Assembly: GCA_030998015.1 (NCBI GenBank)
Contig: JARWMV010000242.1
Span: 110,676 to 174,675, forward strand
Length of the DNA stretch: 64,000 bases
DNA from: Ceratorhiza oryzae-sativae
Taxonomy: Eukaryota; Basidiomycota; Agaricomycetes; Cantharellales; Ceratobasidiaceae
Reading direction: 5' to 3'
Shown: positions 44,793 through 55,510 of the stretch, one piece after another
Numbering within the stretch: position 1 is the first letter of the stretch
Layout of the letters: each line of letters opens with the position of its first letter
Position numbers and translations under genes: made by a program
Notes under the pieces: generated by a model
The model's input: only the letters and a program-made list of their open reading frames with translations
What the model was told of the DNA's origin: nothing
The model's database searches: none

Positions 44793-45029
44793 TGTAGAAT
44801 ATTCATGTACATACTCGAATGATCTAGAATGCGTATGAGTCAGTAATCAAGTCAAGTGTGAATGCATCATGTATGCGCAGTATATGCGCAGCAGCAGAGC
44901 ATATGACTCATGTGAATACATTGGGTATAAATAAGGACTCTATGAGCCCCCCATACTCCATCTCTTCACTTACATTCACACATTCTTTTGTAAACCGTTT
45001 TTATATAATATATACATTTGATTTCTATA
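44793..45029 (+). repeat. Copia C1 3' LTR
   Basis: 237 bp, preceded by GGGGGAG and followed by the target copy AATTT. TATA box GGGTATAAATAAGG at about 44,924. Confidence 0.9.
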
Positions 45030-45999
45030 AATTTCAGTCCCGGTTTTGTTGCAGAACTTGCATAAGTGGCAGTTGATGAGCTCTTTGCTGTTATCAAAAT
45101 GTATGCACTTGATTTGCAGCCTTTCTGAGTGCAAATGAAATTTGCCAGTGCAATGTAGCAATCAACAGCTTCACTTTTATTGCACATGAAGTTGACAAAC
45201 ATAAATCAGGTGGCTGCATTGATGAATACTATGTAGTAGTGATTGCCTTGGATTGAGTTTATCAATGCCAGGCCCCAGACATCTGAGTAAATGAGATTGG
45301 CAATCTTGCAAGGGGTTTTGATGGCAATAGTACCAAAGGACACGTGTGAGATTTGCCTTGTACACACCCTAGGCAATCAAAATTTGGGTCAAGCAGGACT
45401 GATTTGGGATTAGCAATTTTGAGACTGCAAGCAAGGTTGCTGTTCTTGAAGCGAATAATTTTTTGCAGGTCTTTATGTGCAAGTATTATGTGCCAATCAT
45501 GTAGAGGGTGCACAATGTATGTGTGTTGATGCAGGTCTGTAGTAGCCATGAGGTACCAGGAGTTTCTGGTTTGGTGTTCACCAATCTTCTTGGCTAGCAT
45601 GAAGAGCCATTGATTGTTGGGGCTGATTTTGTCAAAGAAAGCAATTGTGTCACAGGTCATGTGAGCAGAGCAACAAGGATATTCATCAGTCCAAGAGGAT
45701 AGGGATAAAAGGTTGACTGGCAAGTTTTCAACAAGGACAACATTTGTAAAGTATATGCAGCTGTCAGGTGATCCGTACTGAGGCTTGTTGTTAATGACCC
45801 CAGGCACATGCGCATATGTGTGCAAAGTGATTTTGCCAAAACCCAAGATGGTGGCTGTGTTGCCAATGCCCTGGATTGTCAATGACATTGGAATAAAATT
45901 GGTTAAATGCTCATGCCAGTTGGTAACATGGCAGGATGCACTGGAGTCAATGATCCAGGTGTTGTCTAGACCAATGCCAAATTGGGTGTTGTTCTGCAA
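45030..45999 (-). pseudogene. Copia D Pol, protease and integrase N-terminal part
   Basis: The piece 45,262-45,999 reads TWIIDSSASCHVTN (protease, D-S-S-A in place of D-S-G-A), then the GAG-pre-integrase helix DWHIILAHKDLQKI with CLGCVQGKSH. After a stop, the integrase core appears as IHFDNSKELINC (about 45,090) and continues in the piece left of C1 at 31,332. Confidence 0.82.
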
Positions 46000-46060
46000 A
46001 GAGAAGGAGAAATGTTTGAAGCTTTTGGCAAAATATCACTGAATGCATGTTGGTAGATCT

Positions 46061-47672
46061 TCAAATGCAGGTGGATTTGGAGTAGTAAGGAGCTCTCAGG
46101 TAATCAGTGTGCAAGAAGATTGTTAGTTTGAGCTGGGTGTATGCATCATAGTAGTGTGTGTGAAATGGAAAGCATAGGCAAAGTCTGAAGATGATATAAA
46201 ATTTGCATGCTTGCCATTTTGCTGTTGTCTTGGCTGTTGCAATGCTGGCTGTTATCACTGTTGTTGCCATTGATATGCATGTTGTCACAGCAATTGTTGT
46301 GTCTGCTGGTATTAGCACACCCAGTACTGCAGCCTTGGCCAGATCCTTGGTGGCTGTTTGCAGTATGACCACCTCTATGTCCTCCTCCCCCAGGTTTATG
46401 GCAGTCAGCCTTCTTGTGACCAGGGATGCCACAATTATGGCATATAATCTTGATTACAGCAGGAACATGGCAATTTGGGGTGCCTTGGCAATTCCCAGGG
46501 ACTTGGTGATTATATGCAAAGAAGGATTTTTTGCTGGCAACTGACTTTTGGCAATGATATTCAGCAAGTAGGTGGGATTGAATGTTGATAGATAGCTTGG
46601 AACCATCAGTATCACCAGATTCAGGGCATTGAGGGATGACAGAGACACGTACCTGCCAGGATTCAGGCAGCAAGACTAAGAGTTGCCAAACAAATTTGAT
46701 TTCTTTGAGTTGATCTGATGATTTGGGAAGGAGCGCAATGTTGAGATTGTTAAATATCTTGTGTAACTCCTTTATATGCACCTCTAAGTTCTCCCCTTTG
46801 TTCATGCATAGCAAAGTAAAGTGGTTTCAGAGCATAGTCATTGCAGCAACACCTAGGGACTGGTATTGGTTCCTAAGTATGGCCCAAGCATTGGCAACAA
46901 AGGTTTTGCAGGCAATGTGGATCATAGGGCTGGTGTCAATGCAGCAACGTAAAGCACCTAGTGTGGTAGTGTTCTTTTTGTCCCAAGCAGGTTGGTTGTT
47001 TGGATTGCTAGGTTGAGGGGTAGAGCTGCTGACAATGTCCCATACATTGACCTCTTGAAACATATCTTGCATTTGTATGCACCAGACTTGATAGTTGTCC
47101 TGGCCTTGGAGCTTGGCAATCATGTAGTTCTTGTTGGCAATGACTAGCATGGGAGTGTTGGGCATGCCTTTGGATGATGATGCCATAGTAGCAGGCTGAG
47201 CAGTAGCAGCAGCAGCAGTGACAGTAGATAAAGGAGCAGGCACAATAGGTAGTGCAGGGGCAATGGGTTCGATGGGTGACAGTAAGCTGATCTGGGCAAA
47301 CAACAATAGGTATAGGCAGTCATCAAGAGTTAGACATTTGACACCTGTGTGTGTATGTGCCCCTAGTAGTGCTTTGTATAGGCTGAGTTGATTGCTAGTG
47401 AATTGGTATTCTGTGGTGCCAAGTTGTAACAAGTAAAGCTGATCATGGAGATCACATTTGACAGTATTGAGGGTGGATGTGTTTGAGGGCAATGGTGGTA
47501 GTGCAACATTGAAGGGTGCTGGATTGAGTGTGAAGTTGGCAAATTTGTCTGTAACACCTGTAGCATTGAGGAAATCTTGTACTTGGCAATCCAATGAAGT
47601 TGGCAACAAGTGAGGCAATAGACATGGTGATTGAGCAGGTGTAGATAACTGAGGATTCAACAGGGTGGGCAA
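46061..47672 (-). pseudogene. Copia D Gag
   Basis: Two long frames (46,827-47,672 and 46,146-46,814) form a Gag of about 500 codons. A Pro/Ala/Thr-rich N-terminus leads to the copia Gag block NYQVWCIQMQDMFQEVNVWD (about 47,080), followed by VRVSVIPQCPESGD. The CCHC knuckle is CHNCGIPGHKKADC (about 46,420), and the C-terminus is rich in His, Gly and Asn. One or two frame breaks separate the pieces. Confidence 0.8.
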
Positions 47673-47706
47673 CTGGTGAGCTCAATAACAAGCAGGGCTC
47701 ATAACC

Positions 47707-47986
47707 TGTTGAAGCACAGTGAGTAAATGCACTCCAATGTATGACTTAGCACAGTGAGACATAGCAGATTGAGCCTGCTAGAGATGAGTGGGGAGAATGT
47801 TGCTGTCAATTGAGCAACTTGTACATTTGTATATATAGAATACAATGGATAAATCCAGGTGGTACATTGGCATGTATACAAGGGAAAGAAAGTACAAACA
47901 GAGATAAAACACATAATATTGGATGCAAGACAAAGGAGAGGTAAAATATTGATATATCCTTGATATATGCATGGAATTGTTCAACA
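47707..47986 (-). repeat. Copia D 5' LTR (280 bp), no CpG left
   Basis: Plus strand TGTTGAAGCACAG to GTTCAACA, giving a TGTTGAA/TTCAACA terminal inverted repeat. I count no CpG in the whole LTR, against about 16 in the homologous solo LTR at 58,552-58,793. Confidence 0.9.
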
Positions 47987-47991
47987 AGGTG

Positions 47992-48345
47992 CAGTTGTGG
48001 CAGCATAAGGTTGGGTAGAAGGTTGGGCTGAAGTCATACTTTGCCCACTTGTGGAAGTACTGACTTGCACTTTGATGCACATGATGGTAGTTTGTAGTAT
48101 AGTCGACATGCCCACCAAGTTATTGACATTAGTGGCCAAATGGGCCATGTTGGCATCAATTTTGGTTTGATTTGAAGTGAGCTTTGCTTCAAGTGAATCT
48201 GTGTATGACTTATTATTATGCTTGACATCTCCTATTTCATTTTGGAGGTTGTTGGTTCACTTGCAAAGCTCATCCATAGAATGTAGATGACTTTGTCACT
48301 GTCTGACATGTTTGCCCATACAGGAGTTGGGGCTTGTGATGCCAT
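47992..48345 (-). pseudogene. Gypsy A3 Gag, proximal part
   Basis: Starts MASQAPTPVWANMSDSDKVI (Met at 48,345) and continues through YTDSLEAKLTSNQTKIDA and the Ser/Thr/Ala linker to the copia D junction at 47,987-47,991. One stop at about 48,258 (in DELCK then stop) breaks it. Confidence 0.78.
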
Positions 48346-48369
48346 TGTGAGAGGTGATAGATTTATATT

Positions 48370-48648
48370 TTAATGGCAGTGAAGGTGATAAGGAATTACA
48401 GGGAAGCAAGAATTGTTGTAGTACCAAAAGGTATCTGATCTGCACATAAGTTTATAGAATTTAAAATTTTCAATTCTGCCAAATCTCAACCAGGTATTGT
48501 CCAGGTCCCAACTCTTGATATCCTGGCAATGACACAGTACCTCAACCCTTTTTAGTTTAATTGGGTCCCAAAGGAGAGCCTCCTTGGGGAAAATTGATTT
48601 GGGTTGTTTGAAAGAGTGCTTCTCCCTGAATTGGTGACCCCAAGCCAC
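48370..48648 (-). CDS. Gypsy A3 leader ORF 3 (92 codons, third copy)
   Basis: Open over exactly 92 codons although A3 is otherwise heavily decayed. Keeps PKEALLWD, KSWDLDNTWLRF and the Cys/His-rich end; the CPYC cluster has become VLCHC. Retention of length in the oldest copy supports past coding. Confidence 0.45.
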   Translation of the reverse strand: MAWGHQFREKHSFKQPKSIFPKEALLWDPIKLKRVEVLCHCQDIKSWDLDNTWLRFGRIENFKFYKLMCRSDTFWYYNNSCFPVIPYHLHCH

Positions 48649-49561
48649 TTAAGAAGGTGGGGTGAGGAAGGTCTGAAGGGGTCAAGAAGACAGGAAATGC
48701 ATACTCATGGGGTGCAGTTGTTTCCTGAACCAGCTGTTGTAGCTTGAGGTGGTTGTGGAGGAGGGACAGGTAGTCCTCCTGGTGTTTGTGCAGTCTCTCA
48801 GCTAGACATGTGCAGCAGGCCTTGGCTTCATGAAGTTTCTCACAGGTTTCTTTGTACTTGTTTTCTCATGCAGGGAGGTAACTTGTGGCTAAGATACAAA
48901 TTGTACTTAGCTCAACTACAAAGGTAGAGAACTGTCATATATACTGCACCTAACATACAAATTGTACTATAGAGTACAGTGTGAATAGAATACATGAGAA
49001 AAGAAAGAAAATATGATACCTTAGCTCAACTACAAAGGTAGAGAACTAAGGAAGGAGAAAGGGGGTTCCCACAAACTTGCACATGATATCAGAGAGGGGA
49101 GATACAAAACAGAAACAAATATGTGCATACACACATGCATATGATTGTAAATTCATGTTTCAGTAGTGGCAATACCTTTCTTGGAAGTTTTTGATGATAT
49201 CTAACAAGTGATGGAGAAGTTGCTGGCCAAGGTTCTCCAGTTTAGAGCTGGTGACAGTGGATGGTGTAGTAATACAAAAATTTGTCCTTCTTAGGACAAT
49301 AGGGGCAGTGTGCTGGGAAGGTGGCTCCATCTAGCTGATGCAGATTTTGCACTTAGGGGCTCCTGGTTCAGTTATGAAGGCTTGTTGGGCTTGTCTGACT
49401 TTCTGGGGGTGGACTTTGATGATCTTCACATCATTAAAATTGATCTGCCCAGCCTCCTTGAGTAGGTCCTCAACCTTATTGAGCATAAAGCAATGGATGG
49501 ACAAGTGTCTGAACCAGCCACAAATGGGGCAGTGCTGAGCTTCTGTAAAGGTTTGTGCCAC
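48649..49561 (-). pseudogene. Gypsy A3 leader ORFs 1 and 2, interrupted
   Basis: ORF 1 (49,331-49,561) is open and shows the best zinc-finger pattern of the three copies: CPICGWFRHLSIHC followed 55 residues later by CKIC. ORF 2 is recognisable on both sides of a 0.3-kb insert (48,862-49,160) by VLRRTNFCITTPST and KLENLGQQLLHHLLDIIKNF to the right and HEAKACC and HKHQEDYLSLLHN to the left. Confidence 0.5.
48862..49160. repeat. Unidentified 0.3-kb insert with internal direct repeats in A3 leader
   Basis: Absent from the aligned positions of A1 and A2. It contains two copies of CTTAGCTCAACTACAAAGG about 110 bp apart and two copies of ATACAAATTGTACT. Possible short duplication TCATG at both edges. 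No frame was found. It may be a small non-autonomous element. Confidence 0.45.
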
Positions 49562-49672
49562 TGAGGGCTGTGCATTCTGTCAGAGGTGTACTTTGAGCAA
49601 GAGCCAGATAGAATAAGAAGGAAAATAGACCCTTTCCCAAGTCTATTGGAATAGGAAGGTGACCTCTGTTGC

Positions 49673-50660
49673 TCAAGATGACTTTATGGAATCTGCTGAT
49701 TGAGTCCTGAGGGGAGGGTGTAAGGATAGCAGTCATGTGACTGCTTTTACTTGATATATGCATCACTTTCTTGATATATGAGTCTTGTCTTGTTTTTTTT
49801 CTACTACATTGTTATCACTCAAGTGAATATTATACTATGTACATGTGTTCTATCACCAGCAAGGCAAATTAAGACCTTAAGTACAGTTTCTATTGAGGGC
49901 AGAGCCCTTACACTACCCCAGCTTCCTCTACCTTGTCAATTCCCCTCTAAAGCATCCAGTGTGAAGAACAAGTACCTAGCTGACTTATTAGCCTTAGTAA
50001 CAGCAAGAAGGGTCTTGAGTCAAGACCACATTGCAAGCCCCAGCACTTAGCATCTGACTTAGCCACTGTCCACAGTTGCTTATTTGGCAATGCATGTCCA
50101 TCAGCCACAAGCGCATAAGGACATACAGTGTCAAGCCACAAGACAGTAGACACACACAAGGCATCAAGCCAAGATGAGCCACACATCAGCAGTACTCAGG
50201 ACATCATCCAGACCCATCAGAGGCACTAGCCACTTGTAAAGCAAAGTCTGACAACTGCTTTCAGAGGTTGAGACACTTGCCTGACAGCTGACAGTGGAGT
50301 TCTAATTTTATTTTATTTTTTTGGATTCCAGTTCATTCTGTCTGCTCAGCCTGAGGCTATGTAAGACAGTCACAGTGCATATAGGGTATGGAAACTGCTT
50401 TCAACTCTGCCCCATCATCAGCCCCTGAGCCTGTTTCCTGCTGCTCCAAGCAATGCCTGACAGTCAGGCCTATGCCCCCTCTTGTCCAGTTTCTTGGCTG
50501 TTTTAGTGCTCCAGCACAACGTGCTGTGCATTAATATGTCATTATTTCTGCCAGCTGCAGCTCTTCTCTCAAGTTCATGCCCATGTATTATTGGCTTTTG
50601 TAGTTTCTATTGTACTCTATCATTCCTCAGTCTGTATGTATGAAAGTACTGTCACCATTT
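49673..50660. other. Unclassified DNA at the right end of the retrotransposon block
   Basis: No LTR, no convincing frame and no A3 5' LTR were found. AT-rich and low in CpG like the block to its left. A T-rich run occurs at 49,793-49,800 and another at about 50,308-50,322. Confidence 0.35.
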
Positions 50661-50665
50661 GTTAT

Positions 50666-51203
50666 TCATATTAGTCCTATCCGCTCCAGGTGTTGCATGA
50701 GGTGTCTTGTCGCCTTCCCGGACTCTAGCAGTGCTCTGAATGATCTTGTCGCATCTCCCAGTGCTTGAGTTCTCTGGGCGCGTTCTTCTTTGTGTGCAGG
50801 ACAGGTCATGAGGGCGTGGAAGATTGCCTGGTCTTGCATTTCACAGTTCGGACCAATCAGAGAGTCGACCTTTTTGAATCTGTATAGATATACCGCAACC
50901 GGGAAGTGTTCAAGTTGTAACTGTACTAAGACAGCGTAGTTGCGTTGGCAGAGCGCCCTAGCTGATTGGAAAAAGTCAAGCAAAGGGTAGGTTCTGTAGC
51001 CTTTCTTTTCTTGTTTCGTCGACCTCTTCTTTCCGTCTTCGTAGTAGTAGTTTTCGAAAGACTCGTTTGGCTGCTGTTGGGTTGATGGGCTTGTGACCCT
51101 GTAAGTGTTCCGGTATCAATTCGCTCGCGCTTGAACAGCCTTCGCCCGCATCCCTAGGGAGTTCTAATTTGGATGAAACAGAGGATGGGCTTTGAGCAGT
51201 CAC
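50666..51203 (-). pseudogene. 3' end of a non-LTR retrotransposon reverse transcriptase (LINE-like), frameshifted
   Basis: The last about 100 residues include LQLEHFPVAVYLYRFKKVDS, C-x5-Q-x-I-FHALMTCPAH and KEERAQRTQAL. This is the cysteine/histidine block found after RNase H at the C-terminus of fungal LINE-type reverse transcriptases (RVT zinc-binding tail). Upstream, KLLLRRRKEEVDETRKERLQ continues it in another frame, with a frameshift near 50,985. The polymerase core is absent, so it is a 5'-truncated dead fragment, as LINEs usually are. Family assignment is by pattern only. Confidence 0.5.
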
Positions 51204-51730
51204 TCAGACTCATTGGTTGTTTGTAAACGCATATCGCATACAGGTGATACAGTTATTCAAATGTCAACAGGTTTTTGCAGTAGTTTTTTCTGAAGTCCAC
51301 TGATAAGCGGCATTCCCGTGCTTAGATATGGTGTGCAGTACCTACCTGGAGCTCTGGGTTCCCTCTCGCCATTGATGTCCAGAGCTATGGACAGCATTCA
51401 TGTGTAGCCACTCAGCGTTTACCAGATTCACATGAAACGGTTCAAGACGTACCTGGACGTATTGCCAAGCATTCTCCTGGTCACCAAGTTTAAGTGTTTC
51501 CGCGCTGATCGTTGTGTATTACAGTTGTTAGTGTGGGAGGTCTCAACACAAGTCCTTGTCATCACATTTACCTGACACTTTTATATAGCTCCCCAATGCT
51601 TAGGGTCCTTTTTGTATCGTTCTGCAAGGCCTCAGTCCAGAGCTATACATGTTAACCGATGCACGGGAATTAAATATGTGACCAGCATACCCGTGTAAAT
51701 AGGCCTGAGCGAAGGTCGGTATAGTTTACA
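51204..51730. other. Intergenic DNA, nothing recognised
   Basis: No open frame above 60 codons and no repeat recognised. CpG returns to ordinary frequency from about 50,650 onward. Confidence 0.4.
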
Positions 51731-52018
51731 CTATCTTGCCGCTGGTGGCAAGCAGCCCAGGTGAGCTGCGTCGAGTACGTTAGATTGCGAAGTATCTCGC
51801 GAGCAATCTTGAGTTGATCTCACCATGTTTGCCTTAACATTGTCCATTTTCAGCTCTTGCGGAGGAAGTTCTTCGTCCATCAGAATCTTCTCTGTGGTTC
51901 TAAATGGGCGTTGCACAACTTCTACGACATTCCGCAAGCCTTGAGTGATGGAGTCCACCGTGCCTTTTATTTCGGGCCCGCGGAAGCCTGCTCCCTCCAG
52001 CTTGACAGCATTATCTAA
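51731..52018 (-). CDS. Possible exon of a hypothetical protein
   Basis: A minus-strand segment bounded by a plausible acceptor (CCTTAG near 52,018) and donor (GTGAGA near 51,823). It reads AVKLEGAGFRGPEIKGTVDS and ITQGLRNVVEVVQRPFRTTE, which is protein-like. I could not join it convincingly to further exons on either side and do not recognise the family. Confidence 0.22.
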   Translation of the reverse strand, partial: LDNAVKLEGAGFRGPEIKGTVDSITQGLRNVVEVVQRPFRTTEKILMDEELPPQELKMDNVKANMVRSTQDCSRDTSQSNVLDAAHLGCLPPAAR

Positions 52019-55000
52019 GGACTCCTGTTACTACCAAGAATTTGACAGTGGATGACCCCCCGTAAGAGCCAAAACCAAGCTGAGCTACCCTGGCGTCTGG
52101 ATGACATCCTGATTTATTGATCCCTGATTATTCCACGTTGTAATCACCCCATCTTTAGGATAGGTTGGCTTTCGCTTTGGCCGTTACAGGAAGTCATCCA
52201 GTGAGGTCAAACTCACTGAAAATTCTTCCGCTCGCGCAAGACTATCGGGTGCTCAACCAAAGGTTTGAGGGTGTACTGACATACTTACATCTATGACGCA
52301 CTAATCCCGACAGCTTCGAGCATGGGACAATTTTATAAAATTCATACTCGCCGTTAGGTTTGCCCCCTGTGGAAGTTTCGCAAATTCACTGTTCAACTCC
52401 TGAGCGTGGACATTTAGTAAAGTACACCATTTACGAAACTATTCCTCACCCAATCATAGATATAAAACGGTGGGCCTGGGGTCGACTCGCCGTGTATACT
52501 ACCCGAAATCCGGGCGACCAGCGCTAAGAAGGGATGTTGTGAACAAAGAAACGCTCTCAGGGATATGTCTAACCTTCATTGTAGTAAACCAGCTCGTTCG
52601 CCATGACAGACTGGCTGGCTAGCCGGCCACTTGGTTTCGCCATAAATGACTTCCGTTCGGTGTCCTTGCTCCCAGGTTTACCCCCTTCGTACACTTTGCG
52701 CGATTCTTTCCCTTTCCCTTTCTCGCTATCTACGCGCACACCATGGCCAGAAAACTATATACGAAATTATCCTTCGATACGAGTGAAGTTAATAAGCCCA
52801 AGAGACTCACAATGGAAGAAACGATGATCCCCCGGCACTGCACCGTTGACTAACCACCTAACGCTGTCAATCTTTGACAAGTCAAGCTTGTATTGAAAGT
52901 TATGGTAGCCGGAATACCCACAATATTCTCTCGGCTTGGGTCGCTGGCGCCGTTGAACCGAAAACCATCGGCGAGTATACGGATGTTGGCAGGGTCATAC
53001 CACGGTCCTCTGACAAACTAGTCAGTGGCGATCGCTTATTCTCAACATATTGGCTAAGCACTCAGTGTCCTATGCATCAACACCGCATCTCGGATGGTCG
53101 AGGGCATCCATTTGATTCCTGGTGTTTTTACGGTCTCGTGATCGTCATAGACTGGAGCGACCTAATAAACACAGACACAGCATCAATTCCTACACGAATA
53201 CATCCCATGAGACTCGCGTACGATCAAAGCACGGTGGGAGACCGAAGATTGGACCCTGGTCGTATCTCCGATACGGTCGCCTTGCAGGATTGCAAACTCT
53301 AGCTCCCATTTATCTTCCGGGCTTGCATCTGGCATTTGCTTTTTACCAGAAAATAAGCCTTTGCTTTGCTGTGCAATATAACTGCGTCGAGCGATGCCGT
53401 AGTCCGGCGTGGTAGTAGAACAATCCAAATATCGAGAAACCGTTGGAATCTGCGGACGGATTGAGTTGAACCGAGTACACCGGCCGACCCGAAAGTAGAG
53501 CATCCTGCAAGATAAAGATATTTGTGATATAAGTGTATCAAGATGAAGCCACCAGACTGTCCCTTGCAACACCTGTGGGATGTTCGGTTGAAACAAGAGG
53601 CCATCACAGGCTTTTTAACAGGTCACGTACTGAGCTGGTTGAAGCGATGTCCTACAGACGTTCCTTGCTTACGATGTCTAAGTCAACTCGTGCCCAATCC
53701 CTGATTCTAGAACGTGCCGGAGGAACAGAGGCTGTCAGCACACTGGGTCCAATCGATTCATGAGAAGCTGGAAACTGGGTTATCAAAGGCTGTGCAAACT
53801 TCTCGCTTCCGTCTCCGGTTTGCCTCGTGTTTGAATTAATCGATGAGACGGATTTGCAGGACAACAGAACGCAACCTTCCGGGGATGCATTATCCATACG
53901 CGACCAACAGAAACGGCTGGATGGCACGTGTGACCCCTTGAGGTGACGCATACGTACCTTCGCGTTCATGTGAGACCTCCGTCCACCCAAATCTATCAGA
54001 ACCAACAGTTGTACGTTTAAACCATTAGTCGTTCCATACGGAACATAACTCAGTTCGGCCTGGAACGTGTTTGTGGTGACAAGCTCCTAGATTTCTGTCC
54101 GAACAGCCCCGTATTTTGTTGGTCCACCTTCATCAGATCCAACACTCGTAGCACACTATGCATCTTCGCCTCGGTGTACAAACGTCGTGTTTACTCAAGC
54201 GTCAGAACCTGGGAAACCAAGCCGGGCATGGAATGTCGTTGGCAGGGGCTCAATGGACATCGAGGACAGTTCCTGATTTGAAGGTGTTTTCACGCGCTGT
54301 ACATACTAGACAGCGATTTCGCGTGGTTGGCTACCCTCACAACTGAAACAGCCACGTACTGGTGCCGTAATTCCGTTAGTAGTTGAACTAGTTTTCAGGC
54401 CATAGGCGTAATCGGAGCGTAAGCGCTCGTGTGCACCACTGAGACCAGTTTTGAATCCCAAATTATGCTATCGAGACACAGAGAACTGGAAATAAATAGT
54501 CAAGACCTCTGCGCGCATTGAGCAGCATACAAGCATATCCGCAGTTGCATAGCTGCGTATAGGGTCCCTCACAGACCGGGGCCGGATTTTAAACACGACC
54601 ACGTTAGTATTCATGTTCTCAATTGTTCATGATGAGGGTCGCTTACAATGGGTGAGAGTAGATAGTGAACATATAATCAATTGCAGCATGTCTACCTCGT
54701 GGGGAGGAGATCCTGTTACAATCATGGGTGAACAAACCCATTTAGAAGTGTCGGTGCACGCTTCGTCTCAATTAATTTGCTCACTAATGGCTCGATCGTA
54801 GAAATTCTAGAGCATATGGCGTTCCTGGAGCCATTCCGGTACCCATTACGCTCACTCTCCAGCAGAAACGAGCAGCACAACGATACCGAGCACAATTTCT
54901 TGACATAGTCTGTTGCTACATGTAATCTAACAGGATCCTTCTCTTCTGCTTGTCTCTTCCCTCTCTCCTCTGTCTCCACTTCGCAATGAGTTCACATGAA

Positions 55001-55510
55001 TGTTGCGGACTCTGATCATTTACCATGATCATGCCAGTACAAATTACGAGGTGGGTACCTGACAGTGAATTTAACAGTTGCGTGAGTGACATACAAAACG
55101 CCTGCAAATGAGCTAATGCTCTCCCCAACCTCGCTTGAATTTAAAAGCCTGAGACGGGTTTGACGGAAGTAAGAAACTTCCTGGCTATGTTCGTACTCCT
55201 GATTCAGAGCGCACCACTCATAATTGACCATAAACACAATTCAAATATACCATGTCATCATGATTGTCGCATGAATGCACCGGTGTCTAATAAGCTCTGG
55301 GATCTACCTTGAGCACGGTCAGGCCCTTTTGATTGAAGTTTGTTATGTTACTCTATTTCAATTGGACGAATCAGAAGGTCTTTGTCCTTTTTCCGGGAAA
55401 AAAAAACAATCACGACTACAATGACACATACACTGTATTGCATAAATTCAACCCAACAAGAAAAATCATCTCAAATATAACTGGAACATCGCAGATTTAC
55501 ATAGACTTTG
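52019..55510. other. Gene-poor, CpG-normal region
   Basis: Several short frames exist on both strands but none has recognisable domains or consistent exon borders. A minus-strand segment at about 53,183-53,510 starts after a good acceptor (ATCTTGCAG at about 53,503-53,511) and runs open as DASPEDKWELEFAILQGDRI, so a small hypothetical gene is possible there. Otherwise nothing is supported. Confidence 0.3.

Larger units (their letters stand above)
31333..45029 (+). mobile_element. Copia C1: Ty1/copia element nested in copia D integrase, TSD AATTT
   Basis: Two 237-bp LTRs (31,333-31,569 and 44,793-45,029; TGTAGAATATTC to TTTCTATA) with AATTT at 31,328-31,332 and 45,030-45,034. A primer-binding-like GGTTATGAGCCC follows the 5' LTR, and GGGGGAG precedes the 3' LTR. 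One long gag-pol frame is broken by stops and by gypsy A2 (34,530-42,774). Excision of A2 restores the frame exactly. Without A2 the element is about 5.45 kb, the usual copia size. Confidence 0.93.
28524..47986 (-). mobile_element. Copia D: Ty1/copia element nested in A3, TSD AGGTG
   Basis: The order gag, protease, integrase, RT, RNase H (integrase before RT) defines Ty1/copia. LTRs are at 47,707-47,986 (5') and 28,524 to about 28,750 (3', with about 50 bp lost on its inner side). Target copies AGGTG lie at 28,519-28,523 and 47,987-47,991. It is itself interrupted in the integrase by copia C1 (31,333-45,029). The element minus its insert is about 5.8 kb. Frameshifts and stops inactivate it, though the RT/RNase H piece is open for 345 codons. 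Confidence 0.92.
26539..49672 (-). mobile_element. Gypsy A3: outermost element of the nest, truncated at both ends
   Basis: Family-A element split by copia D. Right part 47,987-49,672 holds leader ORFs and the gag start. Left part 26,539-28,518 holds the rest of gag and the protease start. Both halves rejoin in gag at one copy of AGGTG. It lacks LTRs: the pol end is cut by LTR-A at 26,539, and the leader homology to A1 and A2 stops at about 49,672. A solo LTR-B (27,549-28,068) and a 0.3-kb unknown insert (about 48,862-49,160) also lie in it. Confidence 0.88.

Noticed and set aside
48900..49060. CRISPR-like direct repeats
   Set aside because: Only two unit copies, irregular spacing, eukaryotic transposon context.
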